A DNA stretch of 64,000 nucleotides. It comes from Macrotis lagotis (lineage: Eukaryota; Chordata; Mammalia; Peramelemorphia; Peramelidae). The stretch spans positions 273,375,444 to 273,439,443 of the forward strand of contig NC_133662.1 in the NCBI RefSeq assembly GCF_037893015.1, given 5' to 3'. Shown here piece by piece: positions 30,561 to 44,039 of this stretch. Made by a program: the position numbers and the translations under genes. Positions within the stretch are counted from its first letter, which is position 1. Every line of letters starts with the position of its first letter. A model generated the notes under the pieces. It did not search any database and was not told the origin of the DNA. It saw nothing but the letters and a program-made list of their open reading frames with translations.

Positions 30561-32521
30561 TAGAGGGGTGGTAGGGGCCCGGGGGGTGGGTCACCCCCGA
30601 GTAAAGGGCCCCGCAGCCCCTCCCACGCCCACCTTGGCACCCTGGCGCTGGAAGCTAAACTCTCCCATCCCCCTCACTATTAGAATAAGCTCCATGCTCC
30701 CCCTCTCTAAACCCCGTGGCTCCCCAGTGCCCCCCGTGCAGAGCCGGGTCCCGGCCGCCAAATCGGGCGCCTCGTTCCACGTCTTGAATTTCGTTAGTCA
30801 AAGGGCCCGAGCAGCCGCCCCAAGGCCAACTGTCCGGGCTCCCCAGGGCCCCGAGCCGAGTGTCTCGGACTTCCCTCCCCTGCCTTAGCTCAGGCGCCCC
30901 GTCCCCAGGAAGCTCAGCCCCTTCCCCAACCTCCCTGTCCTTGAACGGCCCACTTCGGATCTCTGTGTCTCGACTTCGGATCCTCTTTGTGGCTACTTTG
31001 TGTCTCGGTGTGTTTACATTGTATCTCCCCAGTATCTCCATTGCCCCCCCATGCCATGGCCTGTCTCTCTCCATCCAGTTCCATCCGGAGGGCTGGGTGA
31101 GCAGGCCCTCTACAGGAATCCTGGCTGCCATCCCACCTTCTTCAGCACGTCCCCCCCTCATTCAGCTTCAGTGTCTTCCCTCCTCCGCACCTCCCCAAGT
31201 ATATGGACTGTTGGGTGGGACGAACTAAGGTTTGGGGGACCCTGCCGTCCACCTTGGGCATTCATCTGCACCTGATTCTCACCTGTGACTCCAAGAAGCT
31301 GTAGCACGAGCAGAGGCCACATCCCAGGAAAACCATGGGGCCAGGGAGGCCAAGCGCAGCTGAGGGGACCCCACAGAACAGGTGCAAGGGGGAGGGAGGG
31401 TGTCTACCCCCCCAGCAGAATGGGCAGATAATCATTTTCCCCATCCTCATGAAGGTGGCGAGGCAGGAAGAGTTAGAACTGGTGTGGCCAAAGTCATCCT
31501 CTGTATCCCAGGCCAGGTCATTCTGACCATTGTCCTGCCACTGGCCTTTGATGCCCCTGGAGGAGAGTGAGGTGGATGAGTGGGCAGCTCTGCCCTGTGA
31601 TGTTACTGATCCTCTTCCAAATGAGACAAGAAAGGCAGCTTTTCTGCTCCCTGCACACGTGCCCTTGTCTCCTCCATCCTTAAAAACCACTCTGGACTCC
31701 TCTATTCAGTCCATCTTCTCATCTCTCTCCTCCTCATGGCCAAATCCCTTGGGGAATCAATCTTCCACGGCCTCAGGTAGCAAGGCCTCCCTTCCCTCCT
31801 GGGGTCTAGTTTCCCATCCCTGTTCAAGGCCCTTCCCTCCCAATTTACCAGATCTGACCTTTCCTTTCTTGCCCCCCACCCTCAGTGCCATCTTTCCAGC
31901 TTTGGTTACCAATCTTTGCCATCTCTGGATCTGGACAGTCAGGCAACCTCAGGCCCCCTCCTCACTGCCTTGGGTGGCTCCAGTAACCTGCTCCTCTCCT
32001 GGCCAGTCTCCAGCACTCTGGAAGTCACTTAGCCAAGCCTTTCCTGTTCCCCACCCTGTCCAGTGGGTTTTCCCTGTTGCCCACACCTCTCCCCACTTTC
32101 CTTCTGAGATCCTCTATGTTATCAGGACTGCACCTGGATGGGCAGAATGTGCTCTCCTCCTAGACCTCCCCCTCCTCCCTTAGCCTGAGCTCCTGAACTT
32201 CAGAAGATCTTGTTGGTCTCCCCATTGAGCAGTCCAGACCTGGCACAGAGCAGGCTCCCATAAGTGGCCCCATGGATGGAGAGAGGTTGCAGATTCCTTT
32301 GGGCCAGGGCTCCAACACCTTCTGTCTTGTTTCTTCAGCATTTAGCCCAGGGAATGGTCCCTTACTCTCAATTCTGCAGGGCTCAAAAAAGAGGCAAACC
32401 CAAGGCCAAAGGGGATAGAGTAGAATGGATTCAATCTGAGATTCCATTGGTGGGAGGTGCTCCTGAGGGGAAAAATCCCTTTACCCACCCAGGTAGTCAG
32501 TCACCTTCCCATTCTACCACC
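30561..32521. other. PFKL upstream flank, no gene seen
   Basis: GC-rich to about 31.2 kb, then pyrimidine-rich with a possible L2/MIR-like end near 32235-32265 ('ctggcacagagcaggctccc'). No exon of a neighbouring gene was recognised on either strand, despite several open frames of 90-217 codons. Confidence 0.45.
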
Positions 32522-32727
32522 TGCAATGGATAGAGCATTAGTCCTGGAGTCAGAAAGTCCTGAGTTCAAATACAGCCTTAGACACTTATTAGCTGTAGGA
32601 TTCTAGACAAATGACTTCATTCTGTTTGCCTCAGTTTCCTCTTCTGTAAAATGAACTGGAGAAGGAATTTGCAAACCACTCCAGGTTCTCTGCCAAGAAA
32701 ACTCCAAATGAGGTCACAAAGAGTAAA
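32522..32727 (+). repeat. MAR1-type SINE
   Basis: Head 'gcaatggatagagcat', 'tggagtcagaaagtcctgag', then 'tgtttgcctcagtttcctc', 'tgtaaaatgaactggagaag' and the end 'ccaaatgaggtcacaaagag'. Confidence 0.8.
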
Positions 32728-33895
32728 TCCATGTGCCATGGGTATTCTGGGTGGGGGTGTGGAGAGAAGTCAGGTACATCTCTCCCCTCAGGGTCCTGGG
32801 GTATCTTGGAGAGGTTGGGTCTGCTCAAGCACACATTCCAGTGTGACCTTCCCTCTGCTGACCACTGTGGCTAGTACATTCCTTCCAATTACCCAATTAA
32901 AGTTAATTAACTTTCATAAAGGTGCTTTGACAGCAAAAACAGAACTAAGAACATTGCCTTGACACCTGGAGACCCCCTGCGTCTCTGGGAAGAGTTGGCT
33001 CACGCTACTCAGATTCTGTGTGGCCTTGGTTCCACCAGCCAAAGGCAATAGTGCACTACCAATGGGCATCCATTCCAGGGAGGCTGCAAAACCCATCAAG
33101 GACAGGACTCTCAGACTCACCTGGAGGCTCACTGCCCTGACCTTTCCTGACTCATCAGGCCAATCTACAAGGTTGTTCCCCAGAGTCAATCATTCAGTTT
33201 TCAGTGCGAGCATTACCCTTTGGAAATGGGGCTGGATTTGTTGTTTTGTTCTTTGTCTAGAAAATTGTAATGGAAAAAATGTTGGTGCAGATTCCAGGAA
33301 AGGAGTGGGATCCTCATTCCCCTCCCTCCCCCCCAGCACAAGGGGTGCTTTCTCTCAGGTCACATGGGCGGGGCGGGTGGGAGTCAATGATTTCACTAGA
33401 TCTTGGACACCTGGAAGGAGATAGCAGCAAGAAGAAAGGGAGGAAGCCTGCTGGCCTTTGAAATTCTTCTCTCCTCCTCCCCTAGCCCTGAGCTCAAGGA
33501 TCTCAGCTCAGTCAGTCTACAAGCACACATCTGCCTTATCAGTTCATTGGCCCAAAGTCCTCAGAAATTCTTCCAAATCTTTCAGCCCTCCTCCATCAAC
33601 CCAGGCTTTTCTCTTCCCCCAACCCTTTCAGCTGAGAATTCTAAGGACTTCTGTTTTACACAAAACTTGGAGGCCATTGCCTCCAACTCCCTCTTCTACT
33701 GCCCCATCTCTCTCACAACCCCTGCCCCTCTCCTCTCTCCTGGAGTTGGGCTCAGATTTCTTAGAAAGAATTGGGGCTGCAGAGCCCAGGTTCACTGAGT
33801 AAGTTATTTTATAGAACAAGATAAAGAAAATTTGGGAACTCAACGTCGGGCAATGGGAATTTCAGTCAGCTTCTATCAGCTCATTACCCACAAGG
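32728..33895. other. No gene seen
   Basis: Mixed unique and CT-rich sequence. The open frames at 33020-33424 and 33403-33802 have no recognisable domain. Confidence 0.4.
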
Positions 33896-33899
33896 ACCA

Positions 33900-35190
33900 A
33901 ACTGGTTTGGGACTCCATCTTTCCCCTCCAGCTACCTCTGCAATGACCAGTGATCTTAGTGATCAGGTCCGATGGCCTTGTCTCAGGGCTCGTTCTCCTA
34001 ACTCTCTGCAGTTTAGGATGCTGTGGGTCACTCTCTCCTCCTACATACTCTCTTCTCTAGGTTTTTGGATCACTGCTCTCTCCTGGTTCTTCTCTTACTA
34101 CTCTGACCACTTCTTTGTCTCCTTGGCTGCATTCTCTTCACAGCCTCTAGCCACAAGTGTCCAATAGGGTCTGTCCTGGATTCTCTTCTCCCTCCTTGCT
34201 CCCACCCTTTCCTGCCCCAAACTATCAGCTGACCTCCCACCTCTCATTTACAGTTGCCTTTCAGACAGCTTAAACTGGATGTCCACTTGGCAGTTTACTC
34301 TCAAACTGGTTCAAATGGAATATATTATCTGTCCCCCTAAACACCACCTCACTTCTTACCTCTTACTCAAGAAGGCAACAACCTGCTCCTAGGTCCTAGG
34401 CTCACAACCTAGGAGACATCCTGGACTCCTCACTCTCTTTCACGACCTCCATATCCAATATGGTACCAAGATCTTTCAATTTCCCCTTTGCATCATTTCT
34501 AGTTTTCACCTCTGCAGAAGACTCCCTCTTTTCCACTGACACAGCCCCATACTCTGATGCAGGTTCCTCATCTCTTCATACCTGAACTATAGCAGTAGCT
34601 GCTGGGGGGGCGGGGTGCCTGCTTCAGGTCTTTTCCTACTCCATTTCACTCTCCATTCAGCCACTAAAGTGATTTTCCTAAATGCAGAGCTGACCATCAC
34701 CCCCTACTCAATAAACTCCAGGAGTTCCTTCTTCTCTCCAGGAGCAAATACTAAATGCTTTGCTTGGCCTTCAAAGCCCTTTTTGACCTGATTCACTTCT
34801 TTCTTTCCCATCTTCTTCCAACTAACTCCCCAACATGAAGCCAGTGACCTCAAAACAAAAGCATCCATCTCTCTGTCCTGGGGATTTTCTCTCCAAGTCT
34901 GGAATGCTCTCCCACCTCTGTTCAGACTCCAGACTTCTTTGGCTTCTTCAAGTCCCATCTCTAATCCTACTTCTCTTCTTTTATTTTTTTAGGTTTTTGC
35001 AAGGCAAATGGAATTAAGTGACTTACCCAAGGTCACACAGCTAGGTAATCATTAAGTGTCCGAGGTCACATTTGAACTCAGGTCCTACTGACTCCAGGGT
35101 CAGTGCTCTATCCACTGTGCCACCTAGCTGCCTCCCTCCCCCCATTAGATCTTTAGGAGCTCCTTGAAGGCAAGGCCTGACTTTGTATCC
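33900..35190 (+). repeat. L2 LINE 3' portion, interrupted by a SINE
   Basis: Order of landmarks: 'ggtttttggatcactgctct', 'tctcctggttcttctc', 'tccttggctgcattctc', 'ccttcaaagccctttttgac', 'tctggaatgctctcccacct', then 'ctccttgaaggcaaggcct' after the SINE at 34978-35135. Non-coding and diverged. Confidence 0.7.
34978..35135 (-). repeat. WSINE1-like SINE
   Basis: Full-length minus-orientation copy: 'tttaggtttttgcaaggcaa' to the head complement 'ccactgtgccacctagctgc'. It is inserted in the L2 3' end. Confidence 0.88.
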
Positions 35191-35744
35191 CTAATATCAC
35201 TTCAGACCTATCAGATTGGCTAAGATGACAAAAAAAGGAAAGTGATCAGTATGGGAGAAGACATGGGGAAATTGGTACATAATACACAGATGGACTGCTT
35301 CTTAGGTTAGACAGGAGGAGATGGAACAGGCTATCCTGACTAGGTGATAAGAAGATAGTCATGAAAGATGATCTAGAGGTGCAAAAATAATTGGGACTTC
35401 CTTACAGTTGAGCCACCTCTGCTTGGTCATCAAGACAAGTAAAAACAAGGGTGGAGGCTCTTATCTAGCCTGTGGTTGTGCAAGTGTTCTTACCATCTGC
35501 AATCCATAGCTCTGCCACCCTATATACAGTTATGAACTGATTCAACCATTCTGGAGAATGATTTGGAACTATGCCCAAAGGGCAATAAAACTGTGCATAT
35601 CTTTGATCCAGCAATATCATTACCCAGAGAAAGCAACAAAAAAGGGGGAAAGTTCTCACACATTCAAAAATATTTATAGCAGTTCTTTCTATAGTGGCAA
35701 AAAATTGGAAATTGAGAGGATGCCCATCAATTAATCATAATGTT

Positions 35745-36055
35745 TTTGTCCCTCATTTTTATAGAAGACCACAAAATCAGGGAGGTGATGCCATGACAAT
35801 CACATGAATTGGATTTGAGTGAAAGGGTGCTGTGCTAAGTCACCAGTCTCACTTTCTCCTCCAGAACCATCTAGGTCTAATGGTCACATATGAATCAGGA
35901 CTACTGGAATTAGCTCTGGATGAGAGGCAATCAGGGTTAAATGATTTGCCCAAGTTCATACAGCTAGTAAGAGTCAAGTGTCTGAGGCTGAATTCAATTT
36001 GAACTCCCATCCTCCTGATTCCAAGGCCTGTGCTCTATCCACTGCGCCATCTATG
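35745..36055 (-). repeat. Long tRNA-headed SINE (about 310 bp) nested in L1
   Basis: It contains 'agaagaccacaaaatcaggg', 'aggtgatgccatgacaatca', 'ctttctcctccagaaccatc' and the shared SINE head complement 'tatccactgcgccatct'. The body differs from both the WSINE1-like and MAR1-type copies, so it is a third family with the same kind of head. Confidence 0.7.
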
Positions 36056-36091
36056 TTATGGAGTACTATTGTTCTTTAAAAAATAGTGTGT

Positions 36092-36250
36092 GAGGGCAGC
36101 TAGGTGCTGCAGTGGATAAAGCACCAGCCCTGGAGTCAGAAGGACCTGAGTTCAAATCTAGCCTCAGACACTTAATAATTGCTTAGCTATGTGACCTTGG
36201 GCAAGTCACTTAACCCCATTGCCATGAATAAAAAATAAATTTTAAAAATT
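36092..36250 (+). repeat. WSINE1-like SINE nested in L1
   Basis: Head 'gagggcagctaggtgctgc', middle 'gagtcagaaggacctgagtt', end 'gtcacttaaccccattgcc' followed by an A/T-rich tail. Confidence 0.85.
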
Positions 36251-36719
36251 TTAAAAAGAAATCATGTGAGGTCAGACTTTAGAGAAGTTTGGAAAGACTG
36301 GCATAAATTAATGCTGAATGAAATGAACAGAACCAAGAGAACATTGTTCACATTAATAACAACATTGTGAGTTGATCAATTAAGAAAGGACAAAGCCCCC
36401 CTCAGCAGTTCGGTGAACAAGGATAATCCTGAGAGATCTGTAATGGACAATACCATCCTCATCCAGAGAAATAACTATGGACTGAAAGAAGAGCAAACCA
36501 CTTCTTTTATGTTTTTTCTTTCTTACTTAGTTTGAATTCTTCTTTCATAATGGGATTACTATTAACCTGATTGTACATGTAAAACTTTTACCATATTGTT
36601 CACTGTCATGGGGAGGGGGAAGGGAGGGTGGTAGAAAAATGTGGAAGTCATGAATTTTCAAATGGATGAATGCTGAAATTACTTTTGCATGTAATTGAAA
36701 AATAAAGTAAAATTTTAAA

Positions 36720-37865
36720 AAGTAGATCATCCTCCCAATAATCATTTAGTCAGTGGAGATATCCCATGCTTCACCCAGTCTATGACCCTCCCCCCATATG
36801 TCATTTTTGAACCTCAAGAGCAAAATCTATCAACCAATAAGATTCTGTATTTACCATGCCTCTTTTGCATGTGGCATCAAACTCTAAAACCTGAGATCCC
36901 AGAGAAGGGAACAATCTCAGATTGTGAGGAAGATCTCTCCTTTCACCCTATCCCTCCTCATGAGTAATTTGTTTTTGAACCCCACCTGCCTCAACCTTTC
37001 CTCCCTTTCTACCACCAACGCCTTCCCCTTTCCCCTCCCATTTTCTTGTGGAATAAGATAAATTTCCAAAGTTAATTGGAAATGTATATTATTCCCTCTT
37101 AAAGCCCAATCCATTGAGAGTAAGATTCAATCAATGCTCACACTCTTCCTTATTTATCTCTATTATAAAAAAGATCTCTATTATAAAAAGATCCTTTGTG
37201 CCTCTTCATGTGACTTCTCCCAGTATTTTGCTTTTTAAAAAATATCACATCATAATCAATTTATATCTCCATACCTCTAAGTATTTTACTTTCAACTGTC
37301 CTTATATACAATTCTCAAGATTTATAAGTATTCTTACATCATAATCAATTTATGCCCATAGCTCCAAGTGTACTCCTTTTCACTGTCCTGATAGAAATAT
37401 AATTCTCAAGAGTTAACAATTATTATCTTCCTGTGTTGGCATGGAAACATGTCTTAATGACTAAATTTTTTTTTCTTTCCATTATGTTTTTACACATTTG
37501 TGTCTTGTATTCGATGATCAAATTTTCTATTCAGTTCTGGATCTTTTTATCAGATAAGTCTGAAAGTTCTCTATTTCATTGAAAATTTATTTTTCCCTTG
37601 AAAGAATATGCTGAGTTTTGCAGGATAGTTAATTCTTAGTTGAAATCCTTTGCCCTCCAGAAAATCATATTCCAGGACCTCCAATTCTTTAAAGTTGAAG
37701 TTGCTAAATTCTATATAATCTTGACTGTGGTTCCTTGGAATTTGAATTATTTCTTTTTGGCTACTTGCAGTATTTTTCCCTTTAGCTGATAATTCTGAAG
37801 TTTGGCTAAATATTCCTTGGAGTTTTTATTTTGGTACAATTATGTTTAATATATGCCCATAATTG
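36720..37865. repeat. AT-rich interspersed repeat DNA, possibly antisense L1
   Basis: From about 37480 the text ('ctgagttttgcaggatagtt', 'tggttccttggaatttgaat', 'tattccttggagtttttatt') resembles what I recall of L1 read in reverse, but I cannot delimit it. It includes an imperfect tandem duplication with an 89-bp period: 'acatcataatcaattta' recurs at 37247 and 37336. Confidence 0.35.
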
Positions 37866-37899
37866 TCAGGTTGTGAAAGAAGAATCAGAACTAAAGGGA

Positions 37900-38580
37900 T
37901 AAAAATTATGTGAAACTACTGGGTATATACCCTGAAGAGATGATGAAAAAAAGGTAAAAACATCACTTGTACAAAAATATTCCTAGCAGCGCTATTTGTG
38001 GTGGCAAAGAATTGGAAATCAAGTGAATGTCCTTCAATTGGGGAATGGCTGAACAAACTGTGGTATATGTATGTCATGGAACACTGTTGTTCTATTAGAA
38101 ACCAGGAGGGATGGGAATTCTGGGAAGCCTGGAGGGATTTGCATGAACTGATGCTGAGTGAGAGGAGCAGAACCAGAAAAACACTGTACACCCTAACAGC
38201 AACATGGGAGCGATGATCAACCTTGATGGACTTGTTTGTTCCATCAGTGCAACCATCGGGGACAATTATGGGCTCTCTGTGATGGAGAATACCATCTGTA
38301 TCCAGATAAAGAGCCATGGAGTTTGAACAAAGACCAGGGACTATTACCTTTAATTTAGAAAAAACAAACTGATATCTTATTGTCTGATCTTGCTATCCCT
38401 TATACTTTGTTTCTTCCTTAGGGATATGAGTTCTCTCTCATCACACTCAATTTGGATCAATGTACAACATGAAAACAAAGTAAACACTGACAAATTGCTT
38501 TCTGTGGGGGGGGGGGAGGAGTTAGATTGGGGGAAAAATTGTAAAACTCAAAATAAATAAAATCTTTAATTAAAGAATTT
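37900..38580 (+). mobile_element. L1 3' end with A-rich tail
   Basis: 'ctgggtatataccctgaag', 'tttgtggtggcaaagaattg', 'caattggggaatggctgaac', 'gatgctgagtgagaggagca', 'acagcaacatgggagcgatg' and the tail 'aaataaataaaatctttaat'. Truncated and non-coding. The inverted duplication begins just past its tail. Confidence 0.8.
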
Positions 38581-38590
38581 TATTATAATA

Positions 38591-38993
38591 TATAATGGGA
38601 ATGAATAGGGAGCTCTCAAACCAAAGGGGAGAAAAGGAATCACACTTAAGAATGCTCATGGTGGTGAATAATATTGTCCTGCCTAAAATAAAAGAGACAA
38701 GGAAGAGCTCTCAATCAATAGTCCTTTATTAAAGTATCTGTGGTTCCCTCTAATGAGGCGGAGCTCAGAGCTTCCTCATGGATGATCAACTATGATTGAC
38801 TCAGCTCCTTTCAGCAGTTCAGTGATCAAGGACAATTCTAAAAGACTTCTGATGGAAAATGCTATCCACAGCCAGAGAAAAAACAATGGAGTCTGAATGC
38901 AGAGCAAAACTTACTATTTCACTTTTTTAAACTGTTTCTTTCACATGGTTTTTTTTGTTTGTTAATGAAATCTTTAATAATTAAAAACAATAC
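38591..38993 (+). repeat. Left arm of a 403-bp inverted repeat
   Basis: Reverse complement of 39286-39688, compared base by base here: 402 of 403 match, the one difference being G at 38948 against T. The first ~175 bp are unclassified and the rest is L1 3' UTR-like (from about 38780). The left boundary abuts the L1 tail, and the right end runs directly into a copied zinc-finger segment. Confidence 0.97.
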
Positions 38994-39138
38994 ACACTGG
39001 AGAGAAACCTTATGACTGTACTTACTACATGTGAGAAGACCTCCAGGCATAAATCACATCTTAATATACACCAGAGTATTCACACTGAAAAGATTTTTTA
39101 TGAATGTAAAGATTGTGGGAAGGCTTTCACTAATAAGT
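38993..39138 (+). repeat. 146-bp exact copy of finger-pseudogene DNA
   Basis: Identical at all 146 positions to 40456-40601, same orientation, and sharing one base (38993) with the end of the inverted arm. It carries linker and finger remnants such as the text for CKDCGKAF. Confidence 0.97.
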
Positions 39139-39285
39139 TTATAATAAAAAATACAACAAAGTAGATCATAAATTAAAAATAGAAGACATGAGATAATAAG
39201 AGGTTTGTATCTCAGATAAAGAGCTTATTTCGGTGGTTATGAAGAATTAATATGAATATAGTGACTAAGACAGCAAAACGACCTA

Positions 39286-39688
39286 GTATTGTTTTTAATT
39301 ATTAAAGATTTCATTAACAAACAAAAAAAAACATGTGAAAGAAACAGTTTAAAAAAGTGAAATAGTAAGTTTTGCTCTGCATTCAGACTCCATTGTTTTT
39401 TCTCTGGCTGTGGATAGCATTTTCCATCAGAAGTCTTTTAGAATTGTCCTTGATCACTGAACTGCTGAAAGGAGCTGAGTCAATCATAGTTGATCATCCA
39501 TGAGGAAGCTCTGAGCTCCGCCTCATTAGAGGGAACCACAGATACTTTAATAAAGGACTATTGATTGAGAGCTCTTCCTTGTCTCTTTTATTTTAGGCAG
39601 GACAATATTATTCACCACCATGAGCATTCTTAAGTGTGATTCCTTTTCTCCCCTTTGGTTTGAGAGCTCCCTATTCATTCCCATTATA
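39286..39688 (+). repeat. Right arm of the inverted repeat
   Basis: Partner of 38591-38993. The arms are separated by a 292-bp spacer (38994-39285). Read on the plus strand, this arm is antisense L1 3' UTR followed by unclassified sequence with an AATAAA near 39550. That second part might be an old LTR fragment, but I cannot name a family. Confidence 0.95.
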
Positions 39689-40384
39689 GTCCCCCCTCTC
39701 TTCTCTGGTACCTCTTCATCTGGAGATGATAAAGGGGTCATTATCTCTATTCACTCATCCTCCCTTCCCATTTAGGGAGTTCCCTGTGCATAACTATGCT
39801 CACCAAGCATGCCTGATCAACCCAGAGATGAGAGAGAAATGAGGAGTTGACTTCAGCTCTACTTGTTTCCTTTCACTTCTAGTTACTTCTTGTCCTTATC
39901 TCTTTGTGCATGGGCAGGTTTTCTTTTCTTTTTTTTAAATCATCCCTATAGGTTATTCTGCTTGTTAAAATAGTCATACCTCAGTCCTTATTGGCTCCAA
40001 AACTTGTCAAACCTGGTACAGCATTTTGACAAGAAAAAATGTTGCAGTACTCTGGGCTTGCTAGAAATTGTATGTCATGACGCTGCCCTGAAAGAGAGAA
40101 TGCTTCATCCCTCATTTCATGCTTGCCACTTGGTGCTCCTCTCTCCTGATGAAACAGGTCTCCATGTCTGTCTCATGCATTGTCAGTGCTTGTGGGACAC
40201 CAACAAATTAAGAGTGATACCACTGCTCTGTCACCTCTCTCTCACACAAGCACCTCTATGCTTCTGACTGCTCACTTCTCCTCCTCTGTCCTGAACTGAT
40301 GAGAACCTCTGCCCCAGAAGGTGGGAGCCCTGAGGAATAGGGCATGGTTCCTGTCCTGGCAACCTGGCCTGGAAGGGAGCAAAG
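39689..40384. other. No gene seen; upstream flank of the finger pseudogene
   Basis: The open frame at 40004-40267 (87 codons) has no domain I recognise. If the pseudogene once had a KRAB exon nearby, it is not visible here. Confidence 0.4.
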
Positions 40385-41840
<1,456 letters not shown>

Positions 41841-42504
41841 GAAGTTCAAAGAGTCCCTATTTAGCTCCCATGGAAAAACATATTCCTCCCCTATGCAGAG
41901 TCCTCTTAAGGGGAGAAAGATTAATATTATCTTCCCATGGACCTTCTAGTATGGAGAGAATACAGCAGTTGAGTCAGAGGATACCAAGTGGCTGGTAGTA
42001 TTGGGAGACTCTTGATGTTAACTTATGTGATATATACCTGTTGACTGTGCCAGAAGAAGGTACCATATTTTATGTTGTGTTCCTGATTTTTCTGGCTACT
42101 TCTGCTCATACTTCAATGTAGCCACTGAACCATAAAGATTTATAATCCCATTAAATTTTTAAAAGCCTAGTAAGGCTCTATGGTACATATTGCCACTATG
42201 TGATTTTGGCCCCAATGATCTGAATGTCAAAATGAAGCAATTCAGTACTAGTAAACAACAGGAATAACTATTATACTTTTAAGGTAATCACAGGCCTTGT
42301 GATATTATTAGGGATATATGACCAGAAGAATGGGATTCTCATTATAGTCAAAGGTTATGAACTGGGAGTTTTATTTCCTTTTTTTGGAGATTTTATTTGT
42401 TTTGAGTTTTGCAATGTCCCCTCTAATCTTGCTTCCATTCCCCCCAGCTCCCCACGGAGGGCAGTTTGCCAGTCTTTGCATTGTTTTCATGGTGTGCATT
42501 GATC

Positions 42505-42960
<456 letters not shown>

Positions 42961-43594
42961 ACTTTATTTATACATTACTAAAATGTTCTTGTTTAAGAGT
43001 AAACATAATACCCCCTCCCCCACAAAAATATAGAACCTCATGAGAAATAAAGTAAAAAGAGAAAAAAAGAGTGATACCACTAAGCTTAAAAGGCAGTTAA
43101 TAAGAGCTATCATCAAAAAGAAAAGAGGTTGTAACTAATTACTGATATCGCTCTTATGTTCAAGATACCAAGAATGACAATCTCCTGACTCTTCCAAAAT
43201 GGTAACCCTTCTTCTCCTCCTCATACTCCACCTCACCACTATTCCATTATGCCAGGAACTCCACTCAGTAAAGGTAAAGTGAAGTTAAATTCGATTTTAT
43301 TTTTATGTAATTAATATATTTTCTGTAATTATACATGTCTGTTTAGTTTTAAGGTTCTGTATTACAAAACAACCTCCTTACTTAATATTAGCCCAGTAAA
43401 ATGAGAAACATTCCAAGAAACTTTTACCCATCATTTCTAATTACATTATTTCATATGAGAAAAATTCCTTTGGTATTTGATAGTTTTGACATTCATCAGG
43501 AGTTCTGGAACAAATTATTGACAAGTACCAAGTAATGAAGTACCATTGTAACTCCCAGATATGGAACAATTTATTCCATTAATGATTATTTTCT
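42961..43594. other. AT-rich, no gene seen
   Basis: No open frame or repeat that I can name. Confidence 0.4.
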
Positions 43595-43599
43595 TAGTG

Positions 43600-43757
43600 A
43601 TTTTTTGTTTTTTTAGTTTTTGCAAGGCAATGGGGTTAAGTGACTTGCTCAAGGCCACTCAGCTAGGTCATTATGAAGTCTCTGAGGGCAAATTTGACCT
43701 CAGGTCCTCCTGACTCCAGGGTCAGTGCTTTATCCACTGTGCCACCTAGCCGCCCCT
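43600..43757 (-). repeat. WSINE1-like SINE
   Basis: 'ttttagtttttgcaaggcaa', 'ggttaagtgacttgctcaag', ending in head complement 'tgtgccacctagccgcccc'. Confidence 0.87.
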
Positions 43758-43834
43758 CACTCTGGCTTTCATTGAAGGATCAGTTATAGCCCTGAGCCCA
43801 AGCCTCCTCTGGTTTGGTGCTTGCTATCTTTATT

Positions 43835-44036
43835 CAATATTTAAGTGTCCCCATTTGAGATTTTCTTGACATAGACACTATAGTGGTTTTCTATTTTTCT
43901 TCTCCAGCTCATTTTACAGATGAGGAAACTGAGACAGAGGTTGAAGTGACTTGCCCAGGGTTATACAGCTAGTACTGTAAGTGTTGGAGCCTGTATTTTC
44001 ACTCAGAACTTCCTGATTCTAGGTGGAGAGTCTGTG
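43835..44036 (-). repeat. MAR1-type SINE
   Basis: 'gtccccatttgagattttct', 'cttctccagctcattttaca', 'gatgaggaaactgagac', 'acttgcccagggttatacag'. Diverged, minus orientation. Confidence 0.75.
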
Positions 44037-44039
44037 TAT

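Larger units (their letters stand above)
35195..36718 (+). mobile_element. L1 3' end carrying at least two nested SINEs
   Basis: Recognisable L1 3' text: 'tcagattggctaagatgaca', 'ccattctggagaatgatttg', 'aaaaatatttatagcagttc', then after the insertions 'atgctgaatgaaatgaacag', 'aaccaagagaacattgttca' and an A-rich tail (TTGAAAAATAAAG) at about 36700. Insertions are at 35300-35525 (unidentified), 35745-36055 and 36092-36250 (SINEs). There is no open reading frame, so this is a 5'-truncated dead copy. Confidence 0.8.

Noticed and set aside
31530-32183. 217-codon plus-strand open frame upstream of PFKL
   Set aside because: Ser/Pro/Leu-rich translation of CT-rich, possibly L2-derived DNA, with no domain and no splice or homology support.
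40004-40267. 87-codon open frame just before the finger pseudogene, as a possible KRAB or other exon
   Set aside because: It has no DV..EEW..MLE pattern and no known domain.
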